This document shows, piece by piece, positions 8,029 through 16,081 of a stretch of 64,000 bases of DNA; the first letter of the stretch is position 1, and every line of letters starts with the position of its first letter. The position numbers and the translations under genes were made by a program. Below the pieces are notes generated by a model that searched no databases, was not told the DNA's origin, and saw nothing but the letters and a program-made list of their open reading frames with translations. This stretch comes from an uncultured Oscillospiraceae bacterium (GTDB lineage Bacteria; Bacillota; Clostridia; Oscillospirales; Oscillospiraceae), in assembly GCA_948616425.1 (NCBI GenBank), contig CAPGBJ010000035.1, positions 1 through 64,000 of the forward strand, read 5' to 3'.

Positions 8029-9823
8029 AGCCAGGTCCCTCAATATTCAGCTCCAGCCGGATCGCCAAACCAGGCCCCTCTTTGTTCATGAGGGTGATCT
8101 GTCCCCGGTGGCGCTCCACAATCTCCTTGGCGATGGATAAGCCCAGTCCAGTGCCCCCGGACTGGCGGGAGCGGGCCTTGTCCACCCGATAGAACCGCTC
8201 AAAAATGCGGGGGCGGTCCTCCTCTGGAATACCAATGCCATCATCATCCACCACCATCCAGACTCTGCCGCACTTTTGCCCCGCATAGATGTCGATATGG
8301 CCCCCATCGGGGGTGTATTTGATGGAGTTAGACACTATATTCATCATCACCTGAAGCACCCGTTCCCGGTCGGCCAATATCTCCGGCAGATCCGGCTCCA
8401 TGTCCAGAGTCAACATGTGGTCGTGCTTCTGCGCCTCCATATAGACGGCGTTATACATGTCCTGTATCGCCCCTGCAAAGGAAAAACGGCTCAGCTTCAG
8501 CTCGTCCCGCTCCGAGTCGAACCGGGATAAGGTCAGCAGATCTTGAACAATGTGGGTCATCCGATCGCTCTCTCGCAAAATGACCCCTAAGAACTTCTTC
8601 TCCATATCTGAGGGCATCTCTCCAGCGTTGTCGGTGAGCGTCTCGGCGTAGGAGCGAATATTGGTCAGAGGGGTGCGCAGCTCATGGGACACATTGGCCA
8701 CAAATTCCCGGCGCATCTCCTCATTTTTCCGCTGTTCTGTGACATCGTGCAGGACCACCAGCGCGCCTCCCCCAGCCCGCCCCCGGTCAAAGGGCGCCAT
8801 AAGCAGCTGGAAGAAGCTGTCCCGCACCTGGCGCTCCTCCTCCAGATGGTCGTCAGCATCCAGCACCTGTTCCAGGGTCACCCCGCCGCCAAAGAGCTCC
8901 TCAAAGGTGGTCTCCGGCCCGATGGGGCGGCGCAGCATCCGCGCCGCGGCGGGGTTGGAGTGAATAACCAGTCCATCCCTGGAAAAGGCCGCCACCCCGT
9001 CAGTCATGTGAAGGAAGAGGGTGTCCAGCTTGTTGCGCTCATTCTCCACCTGCCGCAAGGTATCCTGAAGCTGCCCCGCCATGTCGTTGAACGTGTCGGT
9101 CAGAACTCCAATTTCATCCTGAGACAGTACCTCAATCTTTCTGGAGAAGTCCCGCTCCGCCACCCGCATAGCTCCCTCAGTCAGCTTCTGAATGGGGGTA
9201 ACCATGGTCTTAGACAGCAAGAAGGACAGCAGAATGGAAATAACCAGGCCAAAAACCAGCGCCTCCACAATCAAAACCAGCATCTGGTTGGTGAGATCAT
9301 TGGAGGTGGCTTTGTTGTCCAGGATATAGATCACATAGCCCGCTCCCCCTCGGTGGATTGGGATAGCCACATCCATGTAGTCCAAGGTTAAGCTGTTTGC
9401 ATCCCCGGTCTCGCCGGTCTCCAGGCCGGTGGTCAGAGCAAAGACCAGATTCTCCGTATAGTCCAACTTGGCCTCCTCCCCGTCGGGGGAGACACGGCAC
9501 ACGCCGCTTCCATCCAGGATATACAGTTTGCGGTTCCGGTTGTCCACACCCAGCTCGCCGGCATAGGCGTCCAGCACCAGCGACAGCTGCACCGCCCCGT
9601 CCTCCTCCTCCTCCGAGGGGGTGGTCAGGTCATGGAGCAGAAGAGGGTCTTTGAACACATCGCCCATCTGGCTGTAAAAGTCCTCCAGATAGAAGGCCGT
9701 CACCGAATTGATGAGGAAGGCCCCTACCACCATCATCAGAGACAAAATCAGCAGGACCATGATCATCACCAGCTTCATGTGCAGACTGCGAAGCACAGAC
9801 AGGGCCCCCTTTCCTTGTTTCAC
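8015..9823 (-). CDS. walK: Cell-wall sensor histidine kinase WalK
   Basis: About 600 residues. Order: membrane segment 1 (about 16-38), extracellular sensor domain, membrane segment 2 (about 180-203), HAMP, PAS (about 265-365), HisKA with the phospho-accepting His in FVANVSHELRTPLTN (near 385), then HATPase with NIVSNSIKYTP, DDDGIGIPEED and GGTGLGLSIAK. It senses cell-wall state and phosphorylates WalR. Start uncertain: the GTG at 9823 lacks a ribosome site, while a GTG at 9796 has a G-rich site eight bases upstream; both give the same domains. Confidence 0.93.
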   Translation of the reverse strand: MKQGKGALSVLRSLHMKLVMIMVLLILSLMMVVGAFLINSVTAFYLEDFYSQMGDVFKDPLLLHDLTTPSEEEEDGAVQLSLVLDAYAGELGVDNRNRKLYILDGSGVCRVSPDGEEAKLDYTENLVFALTTGLETGETGDANSLTLDYMDVAIPIHRGGAGYVIYILDNKATSNDLTNQMLVLIVEALVFGLVISILLSFLLSKTMVTPIQKLTEGAMRVAERDFSRKIEVLSQDEIGVLTDTFNDMAGQLQDTLRQVENERNKLDTLFLHMTDGVAAFSRDGLVIHSNPAAARMLRRPIGPETTFEELFGGGVTLEQVLDADDHLEEERQVRDSFFQLLMAPFDRGRAGGGALVVLHDVTEQRKNEEMRREFVANVSHELRTPLTNIRSYAETLTDNAGEMPSDMEKKFLGVILRESDRMTHIVQDLLTLSRFDSERDELKLSRFSFAGAIQDMYNAVYMEAQKHDHMLTLDMEPDLPEILADRERVLQVMMNIVSNSIKYTPDGGHIDIYAGQKCGRVWMVVDDDGIGIPEEDRPRIFERFYRVDKARSRQSGGTGLGLSIAKEIVERHRGQITLMNKEGPGLAIRLELNIEGPGYERR

Positions 9824-9853
9824 AGAGACACACTGCGCTGTGCCTCTGCAAGC

Positions 9854-10549
9854 TCACGCGCCAAAGTAATACCCCATTCCCCGCTTCGTTTTGATGAACA
9901 CGGGGGAGGCGGGGTCGTCCTCAATCTTCTCCCGCAGGCGGCGTATGGCAACATCCACAGCCCGCACATCGCCCACATAGCCGTCATAATTCCACACATG
10001 TTCCATCAGGGCCTCCCGGGAAAAAACTTTTCCCGGTCGGGCAGCCAGGAAGCGAATCAGGTCATACTCTCGCTGCGTCAGATCCAGAGGGGTCCCGTCC
10101 TTAAAGATTGTGACCCGCTCCTCATCCACCGTCATCCGCATCCCCAAGGGACGTTCATTCTCCGGTTCAGGCAAAACACCCATAGAGACCCGGCGGATAT
10201 TGGCCTTCACCCGGGCCGCCAGCTCTCGGTTCTTAAAAGGCTTTGTGATATAGTCGTCAGCCCCCAGCTCCAGCCCCCGGACCTTGTCGTCCTCTTCCTC
10301 CCGGGCAGTCAGCATGACAATCGGGACAGTGGAACCCGCCTCCCGAATCTTTTTGCACACATCAAACCCGTTCATCCCAGGCAGCATCAGGTCCAGCAGC
10401 ACCAGGTCTGGATTTTGTTCCAGAGCCAACTGCAGCCCGGTAGGCCCGTCCAGTGCTTCCAAGGTGTCATACCCCTCCCGAGTCAGGTTAAAGGACAGAA
10501 TATCCACAATACTCTGCTCGTCCTCTACAATTAAGATGGTCTTTCCCAT
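9854..10549 (-). CDS. walR: Response regulator WalR (OmpR family)
   Basis: 231 residues: receiver domain (ILIVEDEQSIVDIL, phospho-acceptor Asp in DLVLLDLMLPG, Lys in TKPF) and an OmpR/PhoB winged helix ending YYFG. With WalK it controls wall hydrolases and is usually essential in Bacillota. Start at ATG 10549 with AGGAGG seven bases before; a TTG one codon earlier is not needed. It follows nudF by 22 bases and precedes walK by about 30, one transcription unit. Confidence 0.95.
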   Translation of the reverse strand: MGKTILIVEDEQSIVDILSFNLTREGYDTLEALDGPTGLQLALEQNPDLVLLDLMLPGMNGFDVCKKIREAGSTVPIVMLTAREEEDDKVRGLELGADDYITKPFKNRELAARVKANIRRVSMGVLPEPENERPLGMRMTVDEERVTIFKDGTPLDLTQREYDLIRFLAARPGKVFSREALMEHVWNYDGYVGDVRAVDVAIRRLREKIEDDPASPVFIKTKRGMGYYFGA

Positions 10550-10571
10550 CAAACGGCCTCCTCTCCTATTT

Positions 10572-11114
10572 TCACAGCCCCAGCAGAACTTTCACCTTCA
10601 GGGTGGCGGACACAGTCTTACCGTCAGTGATGGTGCCGTCCATCACCTGTTCCACCAGCTGTTCAAAGGGCATCGTCACCACATCCAAAAATTCATCCTC
10701 ATCCAGGTGCTGCCCCTTCCGGGTCAAACCCCGGGCCAGATACATATGCAATGCCTCATCACAAAATCCGGGGGAGGCCAGGGTGTAACCCAAATAGGTC
10801 CACTCGGAGGCCTCCAGACCGGTCTCCTCGCTCAACTCCCGCTGGGCCCCCAGCAGGTGATCCTCCTGCGTGCCGTGGTCCAGCTTTCCCGCAGGCAGCT
10901 CCAACAGCAACTGCTGGATGGGGTAGCGGTACTGCTTCACCAGATAGACGGTGTTGTCCCGGTCCAACGCCAGCACAGCCACCCCGCCGGGGTGGTAGAC
11001 CACCTCCCGGGCCGCTAAGCTCCCGTCCGGCAGCTGGGCCTGATCCAGAGTCACCTTGACAATCTTTCCCTCAAAAATCGTCTGACTGCTTACCATCTTT
11101 TCCCTTAAGTCCAT
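10572..11114 (-). CDS. nudF: Nudix hydrolase, ADP-ribose pyrophosphatase type
   Basis: 180 residues from the ATG at 11114, which has AGGAGG seven bases upstream; the longer frame to 11138 lacks a site. Likely hydrolyses ADP-ribose to AMP and ribose-5-phosphate. Seen: PGGVAVLALD, ELPAGKLDHG and the Nudix core RELSEETGLEA. The spacing between the first Gly and the core is about two residues longer than the textbook Nudix box. It is the first gene ahead of walRK-yycHI, with its own promoter near 11165. Confidence 0.87.
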   Translation of the reverse strand: MDLREKMVSSQTIFEGKIVKVTLDQAQLPDGSLAAREVVYHPGGVAVLALDRDNTVYLVKQYRYPIQQLLLELPAGKLDHGTQEDHLLGAQRELSEETGLEASEWTYLGYTLASPGFCDEALHMYLARGLTRKGQHLDEDEFLDVVTMPFEQLVEQVMDGTITDGKTVSATLKVKVLLGL

Positions 11115-11151
11115 AACCGTTCCTCCTCGTTCTGACATTCAATTGAGAGTT

Positions 11152-11180
11152 AGTATACCACAAACCGGCAGTTGGGTAAA
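11152..11180 (-). promoter_or_regulatory. Promoter of the nudF-walRK-yycHI cluster
   Basis: TTTACC (11180-11175), 17 bases, TATACT (11157-11152) with an extended TGG before the -10. The start would be near 11145, just ahead of the nudF ribosome site. Confidence 0.6.
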
Positions 11181-11200
11181 GATGTAAGGGGGATTTTACA

Positions 11201-11231
11201 ACAAAAACCCGCCCCTGGGGGGCGGGTTTTC
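11201..11231 (-). terminator. Terminator of the EF-G-like gene
   Basis: GC-rich 11-bp stem (AAAACCCGCCC with its complement) and on the minus strand a T-rich tail. It starts eight bases after the EF-G-like stop codon. Confidence 0.85.
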
Positions 11232-11238
11232 AGATTGC

Positions 11239-13311
11239 TCATTCCTCTGCCATGGCCTTAGCCGCGGCAATGGCCTTCTCCTGCGCCGCAGGAGGACAGT
11301 CCTCGTAGCGGACAAAGTGGAAGGTATAGAACCCCCGGGACTGGGTCATAGCCCGGAGATCAATGGCGTAGGAGGTCATCTCGGCCATGGGCACTTCGGC
11401 CTCGATGATCTGGTCCCCGTCGCCGGTGGGATTCATGCCCATAACACGGCCGCGGCGCTTATTTAAATCGCCGATGACATCGCCCATGTAGCTGTCAGGC
11501 ACGGTGACCTTCAACTCGCCCACCGGCTCCAGCAAGACGGGATTGGCTTCAGGCATGGCGGCCTTGTAGGCCAGCTGGGCAGCGGTTTTGAATGCGATTT
11601 CAGAGGAGTCCACCGGGTGATAGCTTCCGTCGTAGAGCACGGCCTTCAGGTTGACCACAGGGTAGCCGGCCAGGGGACCATGGACACAGGCCTCCCGCAG
11701 CCCCTTCTCCACGGCGGGGAAGAAGTTCTTGGGCACGGAGCCGCCAAAGACCTCCTCGGCAAAGACCATCTGCTCCTCCTCCAGGTTGGGCTCGAAGCGA
11801 ATCCACACATCGCCGAACTGCCCGGAACCGCCGGTCTGCTTCTTATGCCGCCCCTGCTTCTGAACAGTCTTGCGGATCTTCTCCCGGTAGGGCACTCGGG
11901 TCTCGCTTAACTCGGCCTCCACATTGAAACGGCTCTTCAGTTTGGCCACCAGCACGTCCACCTGAATATCTCCGGAGCCGGTGAGCACCATCTGATGGGT
12001 CTCGCCGTTATTCACCAGAGTGAAGGAGGGGTCCTCCTCGTTCAGGCGGTAGAGGCCCTGGGCCACCTTGTCCTCCTGGCCCCGGGTCTTGGGCGCGATG
12101 GCCACAGAGTAGCAGGGCTCGGCGAAGGGGATCTGCTTCAGGGCCACCACCTTACGGCTGTCGCACAGAGTGTCGCCCGTCTTCACCTTATCCATCTTCC
12201 CGATGGCGCCGATATCGCCGCAGGTCAGCTCCTTGACCTCCTCAGCCCGCTTGCCCTTCATGACATACAGCCGCCCCAGCTTTTCGGTGGCGCCGGTGCG
12301 GGAGTTGACCAAGGTCAGGTCGGAGGTGATATGGCCCGACATAACCTTGATGAAGGAGTATTTGCCGTACTGGTCGGATACCGTCTTGAACACAAAGGCA
12401 GTGGGCACGCCCCCTGGGGAGACGACAAACTCCTCCACCTCGCCGTCAGGCTTGGTGGCCTTGTGGTAATTGCCCTCCATGGGGGTGGGCAGCAGTTCTA
12501 CAATATAGTCCATCAGCATCAGGGAACCCATGCAGTTGACGGCCGAGCCGCACAGCACCGGGAACATGGACAGCTCCCGCACACCCTGGCGCAGGCCCTG
12601 AATCATCTCGGGATAAGTAAAGTCTTCGCCCTCGAAGAACTTGTTCATAAATTCCTCGCTGGTCTCGGCGACAGACTCCTTCAGCGCCTCATAAAACTCG
12701 TCAATCACGCCCTCTTTCCCCTCGGGCAGCTGGATTTCCACTCGCTGAAGTTTCTGCATCTCATAGGCCCGCTTATTCAGCACGTCAATGATGCCGGTGA
12801 CCTTCTTCCGGTCGTCCCAGATGGGGACCACCAGGGGCGCAATCTTGTTGCCGTATTTCTCCCGCAGGGCCTCAAAGGTGGCGTTGTAGTCGGAGTTGTC
12901 CTCGTCAGTCTTGGAGATGTAAATAAAGCGGGGCATATTCCGCTCCTCACAGTACTTCCACGCTTTCTCCAGCCCTACAGAGATACCGTCTTTCGCAGAA
13001 CAGACAATAATAGCGGCGTCAGCGGCCCGGAGGGCCTCCATCACCTCGCCGGAGAAGTCGAAGCCGCCCGGAGTATCCAGCACATTGATCTTGCAGCCCT
13101 TAAACTCCACAGGTGCCACGGCCAGGGAGATGGAAATCTGACGCTTGACCTCCTCGGGGTCGTAGTCACACACAGTGTTGCCGTCTGTGGCCTTGCCCAT
13201 GCGGTCAATGGCCTTTGTCATGTACAGCAGGCTCTCCGCCAGAGCGGTCTTGCCGCTGCCGCCATGTCCGATGAGGGCCACATTGCGGATATTTTGTACA
13301 GAATAGCTCAT
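11239..13311 (-). CDS. EF-G-like translational GTPase (EF-G2 type), atypical GTPase centre
   Basis: 690 residues with the full EF-G domain order: GTPase, domain II, III, IV (about 450-590) and V. The G1 loop is GHGGSGKTALAE and the G3 motif reads DTPGGFDF; classical EF-G has DTPGH, so the catalytic His is Gly here. The base-recognition motif is SKTD, not NKMD. These are marks of the secondary EF-G2/FusA2 group, whose role is unclear. Start: ATG 13311 with AAGGAG 11 bases before; a GTG at 13323 overlaps that site. Not adjacent to rpsL/rpsG, so not the main fusA. Confidence 0.85.
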   Translation of the reverse strand: MSYSVQNIRNVALIGHGGSGKTALAESLLYMTKAIDRMGKATDGNTVCDYDPEEVKRQISISLAVAPVEFKGCKINVLDTPGGFDFSGEVMEALRAADAAIIVCSAKDGISVGLEKAWKYCEERNMPRFIYISKTDEDNSDYNATFEALREKYGNKIAPLVVPIWDDRKKVTGIIDVLNKRAYEMQKLQRVEIQLPEGKEGVIDEFYEALKESVAETSEEFMNKFFEGEDFTYPEMIQGLRQGVRELSMFPVLCGSAVNCMGSLMLMDYIVELLPTPMEGNYHKATKPDGEVEEFVVSPGGVPTAFVFKTVSDQYGKYSFIKVMSGHITSDLTLVNSRTGATEKLGRLYVMKGKRAEEVKELTCGDIGAIGKMDKVKTGDTLCDSRKVVALKQIPFAEPCYSVAIAPKTRGQEDKVAQGLYRLNEEDPSFTLVNNGETHQMVLTGSGDIQVDVLVAKLKSRFNVEAELSETRVPYREKIRKTVQKQGRHKKQTGGSGQFGDVWIRFEPNLEEEQMVFAEEVFGGSVPKNFFPAVEKGLREACVHGPLAGYPVVNLKAVLYDGSYHPVDSSEIAFKTAAQLAYKAAMPEANPVLLEPVGELKVTVPDSYMGDVIGDLNKRRGRVMGMNPTGDGDQIIEAEVPMAEMTSYAIDLRAMTQSRGFYTFHFVRYEDCPPAAQEKAIAAAKAMAEE

Positions 13312-13389
13312 AGTTGGTTCCACTCCTTATCGTTTCAGTATCGCCCGGACGGCTCGTCCAGCCTGAACGGACGTTACACGCTGTTAGTC

Positions 13390-13418
13390 ATTATACACTA
13401 AAACCCCATTCCTGACAA
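13390..13418 (-). promoter_or_regulatory. Promoter of the EF-G-like gene
   Basis: TTGTCA (13418-13413), 17 bases, TATAAT (13395-13390) on the minus strand, about 80 bases before the ATG. Confidence 0.8.
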
Positions 13419-13465
13419 CTGTTTTTTTGAGGAATTTTGGTCGCATGTCAAAAGGGCTTCAGATA

Positions 13466-13498
13466 TACAAAAAGCCCCCTTTGACAAGGGGGCCTTTG
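13466..13498 (-). terminator. Terminator of the sigma/anti-sigma pair
   Basis: Stem AGGCCCCCTT / AAGGGGGCTT around a TGTC loop, followed on the minus strand by five T. Begins seven bases after the anti-sigma stop. Confidence 0.8.
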
Positions 13499-13504
13499 AC
13501 GGCA

Positions 13505-14287
13505 TTACAGGTTCCGCACCACCAGTGCGCACCGCTCTGGCGGAGGTTCTGCGGCGGAGGTGCCGGAGATCAGTCCCTGCTCTAGGGCCAGAGCTTCAAT
13601 CGCGGCCAGTTCCTCCGCGGTCAGCCAGGTGTAGACATCCACGCCGGTCTCCACATGGTGAGATACGCTGGCGTCGGAGGGGATGAGCTCCGCCGCCCCT
13701 TCGGGCAGGCGGTCCAGGATGAGGGCGGCGTCCGCTTCTGGCGGCACAAGCGCGTTCTCCCCATCCGCGCCGGAGTCGCGGGTGGCCTTCTCCATACCCT
13801 GCGCTTCCGAAGCGGCGTAGGCGGTAATCTGGGGGACGTCTCCCGGCTCCGGGTCCGCCAGGGAGGCGTTCACCATGGGGCTCTCCCCATCCGCCACCTG
13901 GGCGTCCTTGCTGAAGCTGCGGACTGTCACGTCCATTTTTTCTGTCTTGTCCAAATGCCGGAACCGGGACGTGTTGTACAGCCCCACAACCATCACCAGG
14001 CAGGCAGCCAGCCCGGCCAGGGCTCTGAACTGGGGCCGCTTGAACAGGGGGATCACCTTGGGCCGCGCCTCCGCCCGGATACGGTTCATCACACCCTGGG
14101 CAAACCCCTCGGGCGCCTCCGCCCCCTCCAGTTCGTCGAAAGCCCCATGGAGCGCAGCCAGCTGCGCTCCCGCTGCCCGGCAGCCCGGGCAGACGAGCAG
14201 GTGGGCCTCCAACTCCCGCTCCTCCTCGCCGTCCAAATCGGCCTCCAGACGGGCGGAAAGCAGTGCAACATATCTATCACAGGACAC
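13505..14287 (-). CDS. Membrane anti-sigma factor with zinc-finger domain
   Basis: About 260 residues. The N-terminus carries the anti-sigma zinc motif (HLLVCPGC, His-x3-Cys-x2-Cys), followed by a cytoplasmic linker, one membrane segment (about residues 90-110, LAGLAACLVMVVGLY) and an extracellular C-terminal domain. It would hold the adjacent ECF sigma factor at the membrane until an envelope signal. Start: GTG at 14287 with GGAGG eight bases before; an upstream GTG at 14296 overlaps the sigma stop codon but sits too close to the site. Signal unknown. Confidence 0.82.
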   Translation of the reverse strand: MSCDRYVALLSARLEADLDGEEERELEAHLLVCPGCRAAGAQLAALHGAFDELEGAEAPEGFAQGVMNRIRAEARPKVIPLFKRPQFRALAGLAACLVMVVGLYNTSRFRHLDKTEKMDVTVRSFSKDAQVADGESPMVNASLADPEPGDVPQITAYAASEAQGMEKATRDSGADGENALVPPEADAALILDRLPEGAAELIPSDASVSHHVETGVDVYTWLTAEELAAIEALALEQGLISGTSAAEPPPERCALVVRNL

Positions 14288-14292
14288 AGACG

Positions 14293-14907
14293 TCACCCCC
14301 TCCCTTTTTTATCGTTCAAAGGTTTAGACGGAGGACTGTCAAAAAAGTTCCCATCTTCCAATAATATTTTTCGCAGCGACAGCCGGGCCCGGGCAATACG
14401 TGATTTTACCGTCCCCAGGTCGATATCCAAAGCGTCGCCGATCTCCTGGTAGCTCAGCCCGGACAGCTCCCGGAGCACCAGCACTCGCCGCTGCCAATCG
14501 GGCAGCCTGATCAGTCCCCGAGCCAGGGCGCGGCCCCGCTCCGACCGCTCCAGCAGAAGCTGAGGGTCACTCTCCCAGTCGGCGGGTTCCGCCCAGCCGG
14601 ACTCCTCATCGTCTAGCGAGACCAGCCGCTCCACCCCCTCCCGCCGCTTCTGACGGCGCAGCCAGTCAATACACAGATTCGTGGTCAGACGGTACACCCA
14701 GGTGGAAAAACTGCTCTCCCCCTGGAAGGACGCAAGCCCCTGCCACGCCTTCACAAAGGCTTCTTGCGCCAGGTCCGCCGCCTCCTCCCGGTCGTTCACC
14801 AGCCGCAGCGCCAGCCCATACACCTTATTCTGATTGCTCAGAACCAGTCGCTCAAAGGCGTTCTGGTCGCCCTCCTTAGCCTTTTCCACCAGCTCCCGAT
14901 CGGTCAC
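14293..14907 (-). CDS. ECF RNA polymerase sigma factor
   Basis: 204 residues: region 2 (QNAFERLVLSNQNKVYGLALRL, DLAQEAFVKAWQ, FSTWVYRLTTNLCIDWLRR) and region 4 (SYQEIGDALDIDLGTVKSRI helix-turn-helix), joined by an acidic linker. It starts with GTG at 14907 behind GGAGG. Partner of the downstream anti-sigma factor, whose start is placed six bases beyond. Looks like the SigW/RpoE group; the regulon cannot be read from this window. Confidence 0.92.
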   Translation of the reverse strand: MTDRELVEKAKEGDQNAFERLVLSNQNKVYGLALRLVNDREEAADLAQEAFVKAWQGLASFQGESSFSTWVYRLTTNLCIDWLRRQKRREGVERLVSLDDEESGWAEPADWESDPQLLLERSERGRALARGLIRLPDWQRRVLVLRELSGLSYQEIGDALDIDLGTVKSRIARARLSLRKILLEDGNFFDSPPSKPLNDKKGRG

Positions 14908-15001
14908 GGCGGTTCACCTCCTCGTCTTTCGTCCCGCCCGCAGGCGGCAAAGGCTCCTTTGACAAAAAAGGAGGCCTGCCTGCGGAGGACGGGGGATTCC
15001 C

Positions 15002-15973
15002 TCAGCACAGGTCCCGTTTGATCCCCCTGGTCACCCGGTAGACATCCTCCAGGGTGGTAATCTTTACAATCTGCTCCTTGTAGTACCCCGCGTGGGGAAC
15101 GCCCTTCAGATACCAGGCGTACTGCTTTCGGGCCTCCAGACAGGCAATTTTCTCCCCCTTGTTGGCGGCGGCCATCTCAAACTGCCGCACGGCGGTGTCA
15201 CACCGCTCTGACAGGGGGGGCAGCTCCGGGACGGGCGCCCCATCCAGGGCCGCTCTGCACTGGGCAAAGAGCCAGGGGTTGCCGAACACCCCCCGGCCGA
15301 TCATGGCCATGTCCGCCCCAGTGTACTGTAAAATCCGAGGGGCGTCGCTCCCCTGGAACACATCCCCATTGGCGATGACGGGAATTTTTACCGCCCTCTT
15401 CACTTCCCGAATCCAATCCCAGTTGGCGGTTCCGGAGTACATCTGCACCTTGGTCCGGCCATGGACGGCCACCGCAGATACGCCTGCCCCCTCCATAGCC
15501 TTGGCAAATTCCACGCAGTTGATAGAGCCCTTGTCCCAGCCCAGGCGAAATTTTACGGTGACCGGGCACTTCGCCCCCCGGATCACCGCCTCGGCCACCC
15601 TTACCGCCAAATCAGGGTTCCGCATCAGTCCGGAACCGTCTCCGGAGTTGGCCACCTTGGGGACGGGACAGCCCATATTGATGTCGATAAAATCCGCGCC
15701 AGAGATCTCTTTCGCAATGGCCGCCCCCTCCTCCATACACACGGGATCGCTGCCGAAAATTTGGGCGGCGGCGGGGGTCTCATTCTCCCCCATCTGTAAA
15801 AGGGGGATGGACTTCCTATCTTGATAGCACAAGGCCTTGGCGCTGACCATCTCGGTACAGGTCAGCCCCGCCCCCTGTTCCCGGCAGATAGTGCGGAAGG
15901 CCATATCCGTCACCCCCGCCATAGGCCCCAGGGCCAGGGGCGTTTCGATTGCAATTCCTCCAATGGTGACCAT
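15002..15973 (-). CDS. dusB: tRNA-dihydrouridine synthase
   Basis: 323 residues. FMN-dependent reduction of uridines in the tRNA D-loop. Seen: ALGPMAGVTDMAFR, CTEMVSAKAL with the catalytic-cysteine region, DINMGCPVPKV, VTVKFRLGW, VHGRTKVQMYSG and IANGDV. The start at 15973 has GAGG five bases before. It is divergent from the DUF815 gene; the two promoters share -35 bases. A hairpin with paired CTCCTTT/AAAGGAG arms lies downstream, between dusB and the sigma gene. Confidence 0.93.
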   Translation of the reverse strand: MVTIGGIAIETPLALGPMAGVTDMAFRTICREQGAGLTCTEMVSAKALCYQDRKSIPLLQMGENETPAAAQIFGSDPVCMEEGAAIAKEISGADFIDINMGCPVPKVANSGDGSGLMRNPDLAVRVAEAVIRGAKCPVTVKFRLGWDKGSINCVEFAKAMEGAGVSAVAVHGRTKVQMYSGTANWDWIREVKRAVKIPVIANGDVFQGSDAPRILQYTGADMAMIGRGVFGNPWLFAQCRAALDGAPVPELPPLSERCDTAVRQFEMAAANKGEKIACLEARKQYAWYLKGVPHAGYYKEQIVKITTLEDVYRVTRGIKRDLC

Positions 15974-16001
15974 AGATACCTCGCCTCAAACAATTTTTCC
16001 C

Positions 16002-16030
16002 ATTGTATCATTTCCCCGACCGGTTGACAA
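16002..16030 (-). promoter_or_regulatory. Promoter of dusB
   Basis: TTGTCA (16030-16025), 17 bases, TACAAT (16007-16002) on the minus strand. Its -35 box overlaps that of the opposite promoter. Confidence 0.78.
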
Positions 16031-16052
16031 GGCCACTTTTACCCGGTAAAAT
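16024..16052 (+). promoter_or_regulatory. Promoter of the DUF815 gene
   Basis: TTGACA (16024-16029), 17 bases, TAAAAT (16047-16052). Five bases of the -35 are shared with the dusB promoter. Confidence 0.8.
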
Positions 16053-16081
16053 GGAAAAAAACTCAAACAGGAGAGATTATT

